A DNA stretch of 64,000 nt from Massilia sp. MS-15 (GCF_020176695.1 NZ_JAIWIA010000030.1:1-64000), one strand, 5' to 3'; numbered from the stretch's first letter, positions 1 to 8,486 are shown. Notes: generated by a model from the letters alone, not told the origin. Program-made: numbers and translations.

Positions 1-115
1 TCTGTCCCCATCTTTATGAGAGGGAACGATGTTATACTCCCGCCTCTTGAGCAGTACCGAAGCACCTTTCACACATTGCCGGCCTTCGCCGGAACGTTCT
101 TTAAAAGGAAATAGC
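1..115 (+). promoter_or_regulatory. Probable rpsJ promoter and leader
   Basis: A good -10 hexamer TATACT lies at 33-38; the -35 region (about 10-15) is poor. A short hairpin, CCGGC-CTTC-GCCGG, lies at about 79-92, and rpsJ starts at 116. The tuf gene that usually precedes rpsJ would be outside the window. The promoter call is an inference from the -10 box alone. Confidence 0.35.
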
Positions 116-433
116 ATGTCCGCTCCGAACCAGAAAATCCGCATCCGCCTGAAAGCGTTCGACTACAAGCTGATCGACCAGTCCGCCCTGGAAATCGTCG
201 ACACCGCCAAGCGCACCGGCGCTGTGGTCAAGGGCCCGGTCCCGCTGCCGACCCGTATCCAGCGTTTCGACGTCCTGCGTTCGCCGCACGTCAACAAGAC
301 CTCGCGCGACCAGTTCGAAATCCGCACCCACCAGCGCCTGATGGACATCGTGGATCCGACCGACAAGACCGTCGACGCGCTGATGAAGCTCGACCTGCCG
401 GCTGGCGTCGACGTCGAGATCAAGCTGCAGTAA
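116..433 (+). CDS. rpsJ: 30S ribosomal protein S10 (NusE)
   Basis: The product is S10, a small-subunit head protein that also acts as NusE in transcription antitermination. It is 105 aa, close to the usual 103. The text shows the S10 pattern: [15 protein letters not shown] near the N-terminus, then [18 protein letters not shown]. The ATG at 116 follows AAAAGGAAATAGC, so longer upstream starts are rejected. In most bacteria rplC follows within about 100 bp. Here rpsJ is followed by a strong terminator and a 12-kb accessory block, so it looks monocistronic. Confidence 0.98.
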   Translation: MSAPNQKIRIRLKAFDYKLIDQSALEIVDTAKRTGAVVKGPVPLPTRIQRFDVLRSPHVNKTSRDQFEIRTHQRLMDIVDPTDKTVDALMKLDLPAGVDVEIKLQ

Positions 434-471
434 TGCCTGATTGACGCAAGCGGAACATCCGCTGCGGCAGC

Positions 472-515
472 AAGGGCCGGGAAGTCCGCGAGGACTCCCG
501 GCCCTTGTCGTTTCC
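472..515 (+). terminator. Intrinsic terminator after rpsJ
   Basis: Left arm 472-487, loop 488-491 and right arm 492-506 give a 15-bp stem with one bulged A. A modest T-rich stretch (GTCGTTT) follows. It would end rpsJ transcription and so uncouples S10 from the rest of its usual operon. Confidence 0.75.
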
Positions 516-616
516 GTCCAGGCAGTCATGCCGCTTCCTGCGGCGAGCGAATCACTCCTGCCGAGCAATGACTGCATAACGCGATCAGCGCCATCAACAG
601 ATAACGCTGACAGCGC

Positions 617-644
617 CAAAAAAAAACAGCGCCGAAGCGCTGTT
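617..644 (-). terminator. Intrinsic terminator of the PEP-CTERM gene
   Basis: On the minus strand the stem AACAGCGC / GCGCTGTT closes a TTCG tetraloop and runs straight into a run of T residues (the A-run at 618-626 on the plus strand). It sits just downstream of the PEP-CTERM stop codon. Confidence 0.9.
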
Positions 645-655
645 TGCCGGGATGA

Positions 656-1366
656 TCAGTTCTTCTTGCGGCGGCGCGCGGCGCCCAGGCCGGCCATCGC
701 GAGACCCATCAGCGCCAGGCTGCCCGGTTCCGGCACGGCGGCCGCATCCACGTTCAGGTTGGGGGCCGTGACGGTGAAGACCACACCGTTGTCCACATTC
801 GCGGTGCGGAAGCCGACCGAGGCGATCTGGGTCGACTTGTTGCTGCCTGCACCTTTCACCTTCGTATCGGCGTGGACGTGCGCGCCGGTCAAGCTCAGCA
901 TCTCCGACTGGCTCGGATTCAGCCACGCATCCAGATTGTCGTAGTAGGCGCTGCCCTCGCTCTTGTAGAGGTAGGCGAAGATGCGGTATTCCTTGCCGTC
1001 TTCGAGGTCGCTGCCGCTCAGGAAGACGCCGCTGGTACCGCCGAGGCGCACGAACACGTCGTCGGTGCAGGTACCGTCGCCGCAATTGGCCTTGACCCCA
1101 ACACTAGCTTCGTCCGAGCTGTTGAACCAGAAGCCCAGGAAATCATTGTTATCCAGCTCATCCTTGGCAGTTTTGGACTTGGTCGGCGTGAAACTGAACG
1201 TGAAATCGATGCTGATGCCATCGGTATCTGCCTTCGGCAGCGTGTAGGTCGCTGAGTTTGCACTGTTGCCGGCATATTTCTTGGCGAAACCTGACAGGAC
1301 GCTTGCGTTGGCGGCGCTGCTGAAGCTGAACAGTGCGGCAAGGGCAATGGTGGAAAATTTAAGCAT
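656..1366 (-). CDS. PEP-CTERM sorting domain protein
   Basis: This is an exported protein of about 236 aa. It starts with a signal peptide (MLKFSTIALAALFSF to about ANA-SV). It ends with a classic PEP-CTERM tail: VPEPGS, a short hydrophobic stretch (LALMGLAMAGLG) and a basic end (AARRRKKN). Such proteins are normally cleaved by exosortase (EpsH/XrtA) and are linked to extracellular matrix or floc formation. The middle region was not recognised; it has one Cys pair (NCGDGTC). I chose the ATG at 1366 over the TTG at 1375 because of its spacing from AGAG. A sigma-54-type promoter lies upstream, and no exosortase is in the window. Confidence 0.9.
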   Translation of the reverse strand: MLKFSTIALAALFSFSSAANASVLSGFAKKYAGNSANSATYTLPKADTDGISIDFTFSFTPTKSKTAKDELDNNDFLGFWFNSSDEASVGVKANCGDGTCTDDVFVRLGGTSGVFLSGSDLEDGKEYRIFAYLYKSEGSAYYDNLDAWLNPSQSEMLSLTGAHVHADTKVKGAGSNKSTQIASVGFRTANVDNGVVFTVTAPNLNVDAAAVPEPGSLALMGLAMAGLGAARRRKKN

Positions 1367-1404
1367 GGTCGTCAATCTCTGGATTGGTTATTGTTCTATA
1401 TCCT

Positions 1405-1423
1405 GTAGCAAATAACATGCCAA
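1405..1423 (-). promoter_or_regulatory. Sigma-54 (-24/-12) promoter of the PEP-CTERM gene
   Basis: The minus strand reads TTGGCATG-N4-TTGCTA. The invariant GG (1421-1420) and GC (1409-1408) are exactly 10 nt apart, as in the RpoN consensus TGGCACG-N4-TTGCW. The transcription start would be near 1397, about 30 nt before the ATG. RpoN control of PEP-CTERM genes through PrsK/PrsR has been reported in floc-forming betaproteobacteria. Confidence 0.8.
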
Positions 1424-1472
1424 GAATAAATTTCTCTTTCCAATCAGATATTTACGAATTTCAACTTCCCTT

Positions 1473-1485
1473 GTTCATAGTGAAC
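1473..1485. promoter_or_regulatory. Inverted repeat, possible enhancer-binding site
   Basis: GTTCA-TAG-TGAAC is a perfect 5-bp inverted repeat, about 50 bp upstream of the -24 box. It is a reasonable place for a PrsR/NtrC-type activator, but the sequence has not been matched to a known site. Confidence 0.35.
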
Positions 1486-1531
1486 TGTAAAGTTTTTCGA
1501 CAACGCACTGGCAAGCCAGCGCGTCGTCCAC

Positions 1532-2779
1532 TCAACCCTTCGTTCCTGTCTTCCAGCGCATGCCGAAGCCAAAATGGCGGTCCATCAGCTCGTGCGCACT
1601 GGTGCCGCCCTGCTGCTGGAAGTACTCGGCCAGCTTGGTGACCTGCAGGTTACCGTTGCGGTTCTCGATCAGCGCGATCGCGCACATGATCTGGTTGCCC
1701 CCGCCGTCCAACCGCACTTCGATCGGCGCCTGCCCCGGCGCGGCGATGGTCACCACGCCATCGGTCGCCGACCAGTTGGGCACGCCCTCGTAGATGAAGG
1801 AAAAGATCAGGGCGCGCCGGATCAGGTCGAAGCGCTCGCCGTTGATGTACAGGTTCTCGCCGCCCGCCGCGGCGCCGGTGCGGTCGTCCGCGTCGAGCTG
1901 GATGTAGGGTTCGCGCTCGAAGTCGCCCCAGGCATTGCCGAGCGCCTGCACCAGGCCGCGCCGGCCATCGGCCAGTTCGTACATGCAGCCGAGGTCGAGG
2001 TCGATGCCGCCACGGCCCTTGCGCGCACCGCCACCCATGCCCCCCATGCCGCCCATCAGCTTGTCGAAGAAACCGGTCTTCGCGGGCGGCTGCGGCTGCG
2101 GCGGTGCGGCCGTGGCCGACTGGTTCCAGTTCAGGTTGACGTGGATGCGTCCGAAGCCGCCGCCGGCGCGCTTGTCGAGCGAGACCTTGTCGCCACGTTT
2201 TTCCAGCGTGACTTTCGACAGCGAGACCTTCGGGCCCGGGACCGGGGAAGGAGCGGCAGGAGCGGCAGGCGCCGCCTCGGTACCGCCGAAGTGCGCCAGC
2301 AGCGCCGACAGGCCCCCATTGAAGCCCTGGCCGACGGCGCCGAAGCGCCAGCTGCCGTCACGCCGGTACAGTTCCGCCACGATGACCGCCTTCTCGTCGC
2401 CGAAGTCGGCACCCGACCACGGGAAGCGCACCGCGTTGCCGAGGTTCAGGGCGCAGGCGCCGAGCGCGCGCATGGTTTGCGTGCCGTCAATCGCTGCCAC
2501 GAACACCAGCTTCGCGATCGTCGCCGGCAGGGCATCGAGATTCACGGTGAAACGGGCCAGCGCGCCGCTCAGCTCGAGCCGCACCGCGCCCTCCGGGCTG
2601 GCCAGCTGGTTGTAGAACACCATGTAGCGCTCGTCCGACAGCTTGTCGGCCGCATCCAGGCCGAAGCAGGACACGTCGACCGACATGCCGGGCGCGGCGA
2701 TGTCCAGCTCCACGGTGAAGGCGCTGCCGCAGCCAAGGTCGGCCAGTTTGCCTTTCTGGCCACGCGAAAACAGGTTCAT
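1532..2779 (-). CDS. terA: TerA-type tellurium resistance / stress protein
   Basis: This 415-aa protein resembles TerA. The first ~190 residues are a TerD-like domain (VSCFGLDAADKLSDERYMVF, then [20 protein letters not shown]). A Pro/Gly/Met-rich linker (MGGMGGMGGG) follows. The C-terminal ~125 residues carry TerA hallmarks: DLDLGCMYELADG, VQALGNAWG, YIQLDADDRTG, FIYEGVPNW and MCAIALIENRNG. TerD domains are calcium-binding. The ATG at 2779 overlaps the preceding stop codon (ATGA) and has GGAG upstream. It is the last gene of the Ter cassette. Its role beyond stress or tellurite resistance is not known. Confidence 0.9.
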   Translation of the reverse strand: MNLFSRGQKGKLADLGCGSAFTVELDIAAPGMSVDVSCFGLDAADKLSDERYMVFYNQLASPEGAVRLELSGALARFTVNLDALPATIAKLVFVAAIDGTQTMRALGACALNLGNAVRFPWSGADFGDEKAVIVAELYRRDGSWRFGAVGQGFNGGLSALLAHFGGTEAAPAAPAAPSPVPGPKVSLSKVTLEKRGDKVSLDKRAGGGFGRIHVNLNWNQSATAAPPQPQPPAKTGFFDKLMGGMGGMGGGARKGRGGIDLDLGCMYELADGRRGLVQALGNAWGDFEREPYIQLDADDRTGAAAGGENLYINGERFDLIRRALIFSFIYEGVPNWSATDGVVTIAAPGQAPIEVRLDGGGNQIMCAIALIENRNGNLQVTKLAEYFQQQGGTSAHELMDRHFGFGMRWKTGTKG

Positions 2780-3681
2780 GAGGGTTCTCCTTCCATCGAA
2801 CGGGATCCAAAACGGTGGGACTGCTCCACCAGGCGCTCGGCCCAGGCGCGGTGGGTCGCCACTTCGCACATCGCGTCATCCATGCGGAACACGGCGGGAC
2901 TGGTTTCGTCCAGGATGGCGCGCGCCACCGCCAGGTCCTGCGGGCGCACCTGGTAGTGGCGCTCGATCGGGTCGACCTGGGTCGGGTGGATCGCGGTCTT
3001 GCCGACCATGCCGTGGGCCAGGTCTTCCAGCACCTCCTGGTCGAGCAGCTCGGGCAGGTCGAGGTATTCGAACACCGGCGCCGTCAGCGCGAAGCCATAG
3101 GGGCGGAAGGTGGTGACCAGGCGCGCGATCACCGGGCCCAGCGGGGTGCGGTAGATGGTCATGCCGCGCGGCCGGCGCAGTCCGAGCAGGGCGAGCAGGT
3201 CGTTGCCGCCGATGCGCAGGGCCAGGATGCGGTGGCGCACGCCGGGCGCCTCGAACACCGCGCGCAGCTGCTGCATTTCGCCGTCGCTGAAGACCTCGGC
3301 CGTTTCCAGTGTCGGCATCAGGACGTGGTCGGTGTCGCGCACCAGGCGGAAATAGGATTCGAAGTTGTGGCGCGTGATCTTCGGCAGCACGAAGCCGGCC
3401 AGCTTCTCCACGCCGGGCATGGCCAGCACGCGCGCCAGCACGTCCGGGTTGCGCACCCGCACGAAGCGCTCGACGGTGGCGTCGGCGCGCATGTTGGCCA
3501 GCACCACCGACAGGTTGAACAACGACCAGCTCAGTTCGCGCTCGGCGATGGCGTCTTCCAGGCAAAAGATGAGCGAGCGCGCGCCGGGCAGCTTGTCGCC
3601 ATCGGCGATGCTGGCCAGGTCCTTGTGGTTGGCCGGCACGTAGAGCGACGCGCCGAGCGACTGGTTTGCCAGCTTAAGCAT
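2776..3681 (-). CDS. CitE-like / HpcH-HpaI aldolase-fold lyase of the Ter cassette
   Basis: A 301-aa TIM-barrel protein of the citrate lyase beta subunit-like group. Visible features are LIFCLEDAIAE (acidic metal-binding strand), FVLPKIT, ALRIGGNDLL and a KTAIHPTQV motif near residue 237. The ATG at 3681 is preceded by AGGAG. The gene overlaps the upstream PRTase by 8 nt and the downstream terA by 4 nt, so translation is probably coupled. In comparative studies of Ter systems, this lyase belongs to a conserved set predicted to make a nucleoside-like metabolite. The substrate is unknown. Confidence 0.85.
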   Translation of the reverse strand: MLKLANQSLGASLYVPANHKDLASIADGDKLPGARSLIFCLEDAIAERELSWSLFNLSVVLANMRADATVERFVRVRNPDVLARVLAMPGVEKLAGFVLPKITRHNFESYFRLVRDTDHVLMPTLETAEVFSDGEMQQLRAVFEAPGVRHRILALRIGGNDLLALLGLRRPRGMTIYRTPLGPVIARLVTTFRPYGFALTAPVFEYLDLPELLDQEVLEDLAHGMVGKTAIHPTQVDPIERHYQVRPQDLAVARAILDETSPAVFRMDDAMCEVATHRAWAERLVEQSHRFGSRSMEGEPS

Positions 3682-4756
3682 CCGATGCACTCCTGATCAG
3701 GGAAACGGCATGATAGGGCAGCTCCGGGTCGATGACGACCGGAACCTGTTTTTCTTGTGCCAGCAGCTCGAGGTGCGCCACCTCGGCGTGGCCAGCCCGG
3801 CGCAGCACCAGCAGGCGCGGCACACGGCGCAGCAGCACGCGCGTGGCTTCGCCGATACCGGGCTTGACCAGATTCACGTCCTGGATACCATGGCGCGCCA
3901 GCGCCGCCTCCAGGTAGCCGCGCGAACGTACTGCCGCGGCCCGGGCGTCGAGCGGCTGCGCGTCCGGCACCGAGGCGGGCGCCAGCGCCACCAGCGCATC
4001 GACGAAACGCTGCGACTGGTCGTGCGGGGCGAACTGTTCGTAGAAGACGCAGCCGTGGAAGTCGTCCGGGCCGATGCGTTCGTCCAGCACCGTGCGGCTG
4101 ACCAGGCCCGACACAGTGGCATTCAGGATGCTCGACGGGATCAGGTAATCCTCGCCGGATGCCGCGCAGGCAGCCGCGCCGGCCAGGTCGGACAGCACGT
4201 ACAGGCCGTGGTCGATGCAGGTGTCCTGCGCCGCGTTGAAGGCCGACACCGAGCGCGCCAGTTCGCGCGCGATCACGCCCTTGCCGGTCCAGCCGTCCAC
4301 GAACACGATCGATGCCGGCGCGTGGCCGCTGGCCAGGATGTGGCGCAGCGCCGCCGCATCGATGCCGCGGTCGCGCACGATCGACACCGAATAGTGCACC
4401 GCCTGCCGTCCGAAGGTTTCGCGCAGCAGGCGCGCCACCACCACGCCCACCGGGGTGCCTGCGCGCGCCAGCGAGACCAGGGTGATGGGGCCGTCGCGGC
4501 GATCGGCGATCAGCGCCGCCAGTCGCAGGCAGTCGGCCGCCATGCGCGCATTGTTGGCGCGGCAGGCCTGCTCGAACAGGTCCATGTAGCGCTGCGAGGG
4601 CACCGCTTCGGGTGACAGCATCTGGCTGTAGTGGCGCTGGCCGGACTGGATCAGGCGTTCCTTGGCGGCGACGTCGGTGAAGGTCTGGGCCCGGGCCTGC
4701 AGGCGGGTCAGCAGGAAATCGACCTCGCCGCTGCGGTAGCTGCCGGCGAAGCTCAT
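3674..4756 (-). CDS. Phosphoribosyltransferase with C-terminal PELOTA-like domain (Ter cassette; StiP family)
   Basis: A 360-aa protein often annotated as 'cysteine protease StiP'. It carries a phosphoribosyltransferase-like core: SLARAGTPVGV at about 95-105 and a PRPP-loop-like VFVDGWTGKGVI at 151-162. The last ~85 residues, including LVLRRAGHAEVAHLELL, look like the PELOTA RNA-binding domain described for this family. The ATG at 4756 overlaps the HAD stop codon (ATGA) and has GGAGG upstream. Reading the core as a PRTase rather than a protease follows published comparative work on Ter operons. The reaction has not been shown. Confidence 0.85.
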   Translation of the reverse strand: MSFAGSYRSGEVDFLLTRLQARAQTFTDVAAKERLIQSGQRHYSQMLSPEAVPSQRYMDLFEQACRANNARMAADCLRLAALIADRRDGPITLVSLARAGTPVGVVVARLLRETFGRQAVHYSVSIVRDRGIDAAALRHILASGHAPASIVFVDGWTGKGVIARELARSVSAFNAAQDTCIDHGLYVLSDLAGAAACAASGEDYLIPSSILNATVSGLVSRTVLDERIGPDDFHGCVFYEQFAPHDQSQRFVDALVALAPASVPDAQPLDARAAAVRSRGYLEAALARHGIQDVNLVKPGIGEATRVLLRRVPRLLVLRRAGHAEVAHLELLAQEKQVPVVIDPELPYHAVSLIRSASDA

Positions 4757-5505
4757 AGCGCCTCCACGGTCAGGCGCGCCAGCTGGGTGGCGCGCGGCAC
4801 GATGGCATAGTCGCAGGCCGCCATGAAGCGCGCGTCCGAGCGGCTGTCGCCCATGCCGAAGGTGACGATGTCGCCGTGCTCGGCGCGCAGCCGGTGCGTG
4901 ACGTGGGCCACGGCATTGGCCTTGTCGAGCGCCTTCGGCAGGATCGCCAGGTTGTTGCCGTTGCGGTGCACGACGTAGCCCGGGTTGCCGGCCGCGATCC
5001 AGGGGCGCACGACCTCGTCCTCGATTGGCGCCAGGCGCGCATGCTGCTTGTCCGGGTCCTTCACCACCAGGAAGAAGGGCGTGTCGAAATCCTCGATCAT
5101 GCGCGCGCGGCCGCCGAAACCGGTGGCGGCGGCATAGGCCTCGATGTGGCGCGCCAGCTCTTCCAGGCCCGGCAGGGCGGCGTGCATGGCTGCGCGCATC
5201 TCGCCCAGCCAGGGCTGGTCGGGGACGCCGCCGGGCTCCAGCACCACGCCGCCATAGTTGATGATGGCGTAGCTGTCGAAAGGCAGGTGCACGCGGCGCA
5301 GGCCGTCGTGGTCGCGCGCGGTGGTCGGGATCACCGTCATCCCGTCCTGCACGAAGCCGAGAAAGGCGCGCTGGGCGCGCGTGGTGTACGAACAGATGCT
5401 GCCGTCCTTGTAGTAGGCGGCCGGCTCGAGGTGCGCGCGCGGCGCGCACTTCTCGAAGGTCTGGAACAGCGTGTCGTCCAGGTCAGCGAACAGGAACTTC
5501 TTCAA
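4753..5505 (-). CDS. HAD-superfamily phosphatase of the Ter cassette
   Basis: About 250 aa. The HAD motif I is ADLDDTLFQT, with nucleophile and acid Asp at residues 8 and 10. Motif IV is MGDSRSDARFM near the C-terminus. The likely start is TTG at 5505, because the catalytic motif begins only six residues later. This makes a 23-nt overlap with the upstream PRTase gene; any longer start would read deep into that gene. The end overlaps the next start by 4 nt. The family role is presumed dephosphorylation of an intermediate in the Ter-linked pathway. Confidence 0.85.
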   Translation of the reverse strand: MKKFLFADLDDTLFQTFEKCAPRAHLEPAAYYKDGSICSYTTRAQRAFLGFVQDGMTVIPTTARDHDGLRRVHLPFDSYAIINYGGVVLEPGGVPDQPWLGEMRAAMHAALPGLEELARHIEAYAAATGFGGRARMIEDFDTPFFLVVKDPDKQHARLAPIEDEVVRPWIAAGNPGYVVHRNGNNLAILPKALDKANAVAHVTHRLRAEHGDIVTFGMGDSRSDARFMAACDYAIVPRATQLARLTVEAL

Positions 5506-6667
5506 CGTCGGTCTCGGACTGGAAGTGGAACAGGCGCGCGCCGAGCTGTCCGGCGAAGCCGCGCAGGGCGGCATTCGGCGCGGTCTCGTGGCAGACCAGC
5601 ACGTGGTCGTACTGGCCGGGCGCGATGTTGTAGATGAAATTGGGGACGCCCTCACCGTAGTTGTCGGGAAAGGACAGGGCATGGCCGACCGCGCCCCAGG
5701 TGAGGATGGGCGAGCGCGTGCTCGACTGCACGTGCACGTCCAGGCCGCGGTCTTCCAGCGCCCGGCCGAGCAGCAGTGCCGCGTGCATGAATTCGCCCGT
5801 ACCCAGCACGGCGACGCGCGCGCCAGGGGTGAATTCGCCCGCCAGCCTGGCCGCCAGTTCCGTCGGAGTGCGCAGCGCGGCGCGCAGCCCGAGGCGCCCG
5901 AAAGCGGGGCTGGCGCCGCGGTCGGCGTCCGGGTCGAAACGCTGGGCTGCACCGGCAGGGGCCACGTAGTCGCCCGGCGTGAAGCGGTACTCTCCGCTGA
6001 CCAGCGCGCCCATGCTCACGGGCAGGCCGAAACGCGTTGCCAGGCCCGCGGTGGCGGCGCGTCCCATGAAATTGGTGATCGTGGCCAGGTGCACGCGCGC
6101 GATGCCTGGATTCAGGCGGCGGCAGGCATCGGTCAGGTTCAGGAAGGTGTTGCCGGTGCTGGCTTCGTCGTCGACCAGCACCAGCGTGCGTGCGCCCAGC
6201 AGCAGCGCACGCAGCGCAGGGTCTTGCGGCAGATGCAGGAACTGGCGCGGCGCGTGGCTGTGCGCTTCCTCGAATTCGATCAGCGGTCCGCTGCCCACGC
6301 GGTAGCGCGTGGTGTGGATGAACAGCGCCTCACGGCCCGGATGCGCGCGCAGCCAGGCCTCGAACACGCCCTGGCCCAGGCCGATCGCGGTTTCGGCCAT
6401 CGCGATGAAGACCAGCGGGCCTTCGTTCTCCGGCACGGTGGCGGCCAGGCGCTCGTGAACGGCGAGCATGGCGGCCGGCCTCACCGGCCAGTGCTTGCCC
6501 AGTACCTTGCTCAGGAACAGGAAGCCGCGCTTGGCATTGGCGCGCGCGGCGAAACCGAGCAGGGCATCGGCTTCCCCGGCGCCGTCTTCGAGCGTGAGCT
6601 CGAGCAGGCCGGTGGGCAGCGCCACGCTGCGCCGGGCCAGCAGGGCCGGGTCGGACGTGGCATTCAT
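5483..6667 (-). CDS. Phosphoribosyltransferase with C-terminal TRSP domain (Ter cassette)
   Basis: 394 aa. The N-terminal half is a PRTase with a clear PRPP-binding loop, LVLVDDEASTGNT (163-175). The C-terminal third is the TRSP domain, which shows its name-giving motif at 317-320 (SSTRSPIL) and GTGEFMHAALLLGRALE before it. The ATG at 6667 overlaps the ATP-grasp stop codon. Two different PRTases in one operon are typical of the Ter-associated metabolite module. The substrate is unknown. Confidence 0.88.
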   Translation of the reverse strand: MNATSDPALLARRSVALPTGLLELTLEDGAGEADALLGFAARANAKRGFLFLSKVLGKHWPVRPAAMLAVHERLAATVPENEGPLVFIAMAETAIGLGQGVFEAWLRAHPGREALFIHTTRYRVGSGPLIEFEEAHSHAPRQFLHLPQDPALRALLLGARTLVLVDDEASTGNTFLNLTDACRRLNPGIARVHLATITNFMGRAATAGLATRFGLPVSMGALVSGEYRFTPGDYVAPAGAAQRFDPDADRGASPAFGRLGLRAALRTPTELAARLAGEFTPGARVAVLGTGEFMHAALLLGRALEDRGLDVHVQSSTRSPILTWGAVGHALSFPDNYGEGVPNFIYNIAPGQYDHVLVCHETAPNAALRGFAGQLGARLFHFQSETDVEEVPVR

Positions 6668-7683
6668 GGCAGCTCCAGCGCGTCAGCCACTTCGGCCACC
6701 CGCATGCCGTTGGCGACCGGCGGCACCTCGACCGTGTCGAAGCCGTCGGCAAAGCCCTTCAGCGCGATCCAGGGCAGGTTCGGCCCGGCCGCGCAAGCCA
6801 TGCCGATGCCGCCCGACATGCGCGGGTTGATTTCCAGCAGGCGTGGTTTGCCGTTCGCTTCGCGGAACTGCACGTTGAACACGCCGTTCAGGCCATGATC
6901 GGCGGCGAGCTGCGTGGTGGCCTCGATGATCTCGGGCCGCATGTCGATCAGCTGGCCGGCGCCGGCCTGGCCCAGCTTGCGGCGCGCTACCGCCGCCACC
7001 AGGCGACCCCCGTCGCCGACGCAGTCGACGCTGTACTCGTGGCCCTCAAGGAATTCCATCAGCAGCATGGTGCGAAACTCGCCGAGTTCGGCCAGGCCGC
7101 GGCGCAGGTCGTGGTAGCCGATGTGGTATTCGACCCCGCCCAGCAGCAGGGCGGCGCTGCTGCGCTCCTCGTCGACCACGGCAAAGCCGATGCCATAGAT
7201 GCCGTGCGAGGGCTTGATGCACAGCTTCGCATGGCGCGGGCGCAGCTCGGCCCAGGCGGCGTCGAAGCCGGCCAGGTCCTCGAAGCGGCGGAACTCGGCC
7301 ACCGGCGCCTGTGGCAGGCGGGTTTCGGCATAGAAGCCGGCCTTGTCGTGGATGAGCTGCAGCCTGGCCGGCGTGGCGGCACTCAGCACGCGCGTGCCGA
7401 TCTCCAGGAAGCGCGCGTGGTGGGCCGCCAGCGCGGTCGCCTCGCGGCCCGGCACGAAGATGTCGATGCGCTGGGCGCGGCAGAACTCCAGGCACCAGTC
7501 GACGTAGGCCGTCGACTCGAGCCCGACCGGTTCGCGGTGGAATTCGTGGGCCAGCAGCGCGGCCGGCGTGTGGCGGTTCGCATTGCTGTGGATGATGGTG
7601 AAGCGGCCTGCCGTATCGGCGGCGCGCACCAGCCGGATCGCGGCGTAGACGGACGAGAAGGTCCTGTTGTACCAGACGCGCAT
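6664..7683 (-). CDS. ATP-grasp enzyme of the Ter cassette
   Basis: 339 aa with an ATP-grasp fold: KPSHGIYGIGF (157-167) as the nucleotide loop, LMEFLEGHEYSVD (208-220), and the metal-binding LLEINPRMSGG (282-292). Such enzymes join a carboxylate to an amine or thiol through an acylphosphate. The ATG at 7683 is preceded by AAAGAG, and the alternative TTG at 7695 is less likely. It is first in the run of overlapping genes that ends with terA, 93 nt after terD, with a hairpin in the gap. Confidence 0.88.
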   Translation of the reverse strand: MRVWYNRTFSSVYAAIRLVRAADTAGRFTIIHSNANRHTPAALLAHEFHREPVGLESTAYVDWCLEFCRAQRIDIFVPGREATALAAHHARFLEIGTRVLSAATPARLQLIHDKAGFYAETRLPQAPVAEFRRFEDLAGFDAAWAELRPRHAKLCIKPSHGIYGIGFAVVDEERSSAALLLGGVEYHIGYHDLRRGLAELGEFRTMLLMEFLEGHEYSVDCVGDGGRLVAAVARRKLGQAGAGQLIDMRPEIIEATTQLAADHGLNGVFNVQFREANGKPRLLEINPRMSGGIGMACAAGPNLPWIALKGFADGFDTVEVPPVANGMRVAEVADALELP

Positions 7684-7710
7684 GGACTCTTTCAAGACAG
7701 GTGGACAAAC

Positions 7711-7729
7711 GCCCGCCGGAAGGGCGGGC
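7711..7729 (-). terminator. GC hairpin between terD and the biosynthetic genes
   Basis: GCCCGCC / GGCGGGC form a 7-bp stem with a 5-nt loop. On the minus strand GTTTGTCC follows. It could act as a weak terminator, letting terD be expressed more strongly than the enzymes downstream. There is no real T-run, so this is tentative. Confidence 0.4.
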
Positions 7730-7776
7730 GCGGTAATGCAGGCGGCTGGCGCTGCTCTTTATCGTATCCGGACTGC

Positions 7777-8352
7777 TTAGACGTTGACGCCGAACGAGCG
7801 GGCCAGCGGACCCAGGCCGCCGTTGAAACCCTGGCCGACGGCGCGGAATTTCCATTCGCCGCCATGGCGGTACAGTTCACCGAAGATCATCGCGGTTTCG
7901 GTCGAGCTGTCCTCGGACAGGTCGTAGCGCGCGATCTCGGCTTCGCCGTTGCCGTTCAGGCAGCGGATGTAGGCCTTGGCGACCATGCCGAAATTCTGGT
8001 GGCGCGCATCGGCGTCGTGGATGGTGACGCAGAACGAGACCTTCTCGATGTCGGCGGGTACGCGCGACAGGTCGACCGCGATCTTCTCGTCGTCGCCATC
8101 GCCCTGGCCGGTGGTGTTGTCGCCGGCGTGGACCACCGAGCCATCGGTCGACTTCAGGTTGTTATAGAAGATGAAGTCGCTGTCGCCGCGCACCTTGGCA
8201 TCCGCCTTGAGCATGAAGGCGCTGCCGTCGAGGTCGAAGGCCGCGCCATCGGTGGCGCGTGGGTCCCAGCCCAGGCCGATGATGACCTTGGTCAGGCCGG
8301 GGGCTTCCTTGCTCAGGTTGACGTTGCCGCCTTTTTGCAGACTGATTGCCAT
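7777..8352 (-). CDS. terD: TerD family calcium-binding stress protein
   Basis: 191 aa, the normal TerD length. It begins [15 protein letters not shown] and shows DLDGSAFML (40-48) and the acidic [13 protein letters not shown] (77-89), where TerD proteins bind calcium. It ends [16 protein letters not shown]. The start ATG has AGGAG seven bases upstream. It opens the Ter cassette, 134 nt downstream of the MscS gene. The cassette lacks terB, terC, terZ and terF, so classical tellurite resistance is uncertain. Confidence 0.95.
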   Translation of the reverse strand: MAISLQKGGNVNLSKEAPGLTKVIIGLGWDPRATDGAAFDLDGSAFMLKADAKVRGDSDFIFYNNLKSTDGSVVHAGDNTTGQGDGDDEKIAVDLSRVPADIEKVSFCVTIHDADARHQNFGMVAKAYIRCLNGNGEAEIARYDLSEDSSTETAMIFGELYRHGGEWKFRAVGQGFNGGLGPLARSFGVNV

Positions 8353-8486
8353 ATGAACTCCTATGAAAGGTCAGGGGTGGATCGGCCAGCCTCGTACCGC
8401 GAAGGGCACGCGGGCCGGCGGACGTACATTATCCGATTGTACACGCTACGGATTTCACAATGTTCACTCTCTCGCGTGTTTGTATG

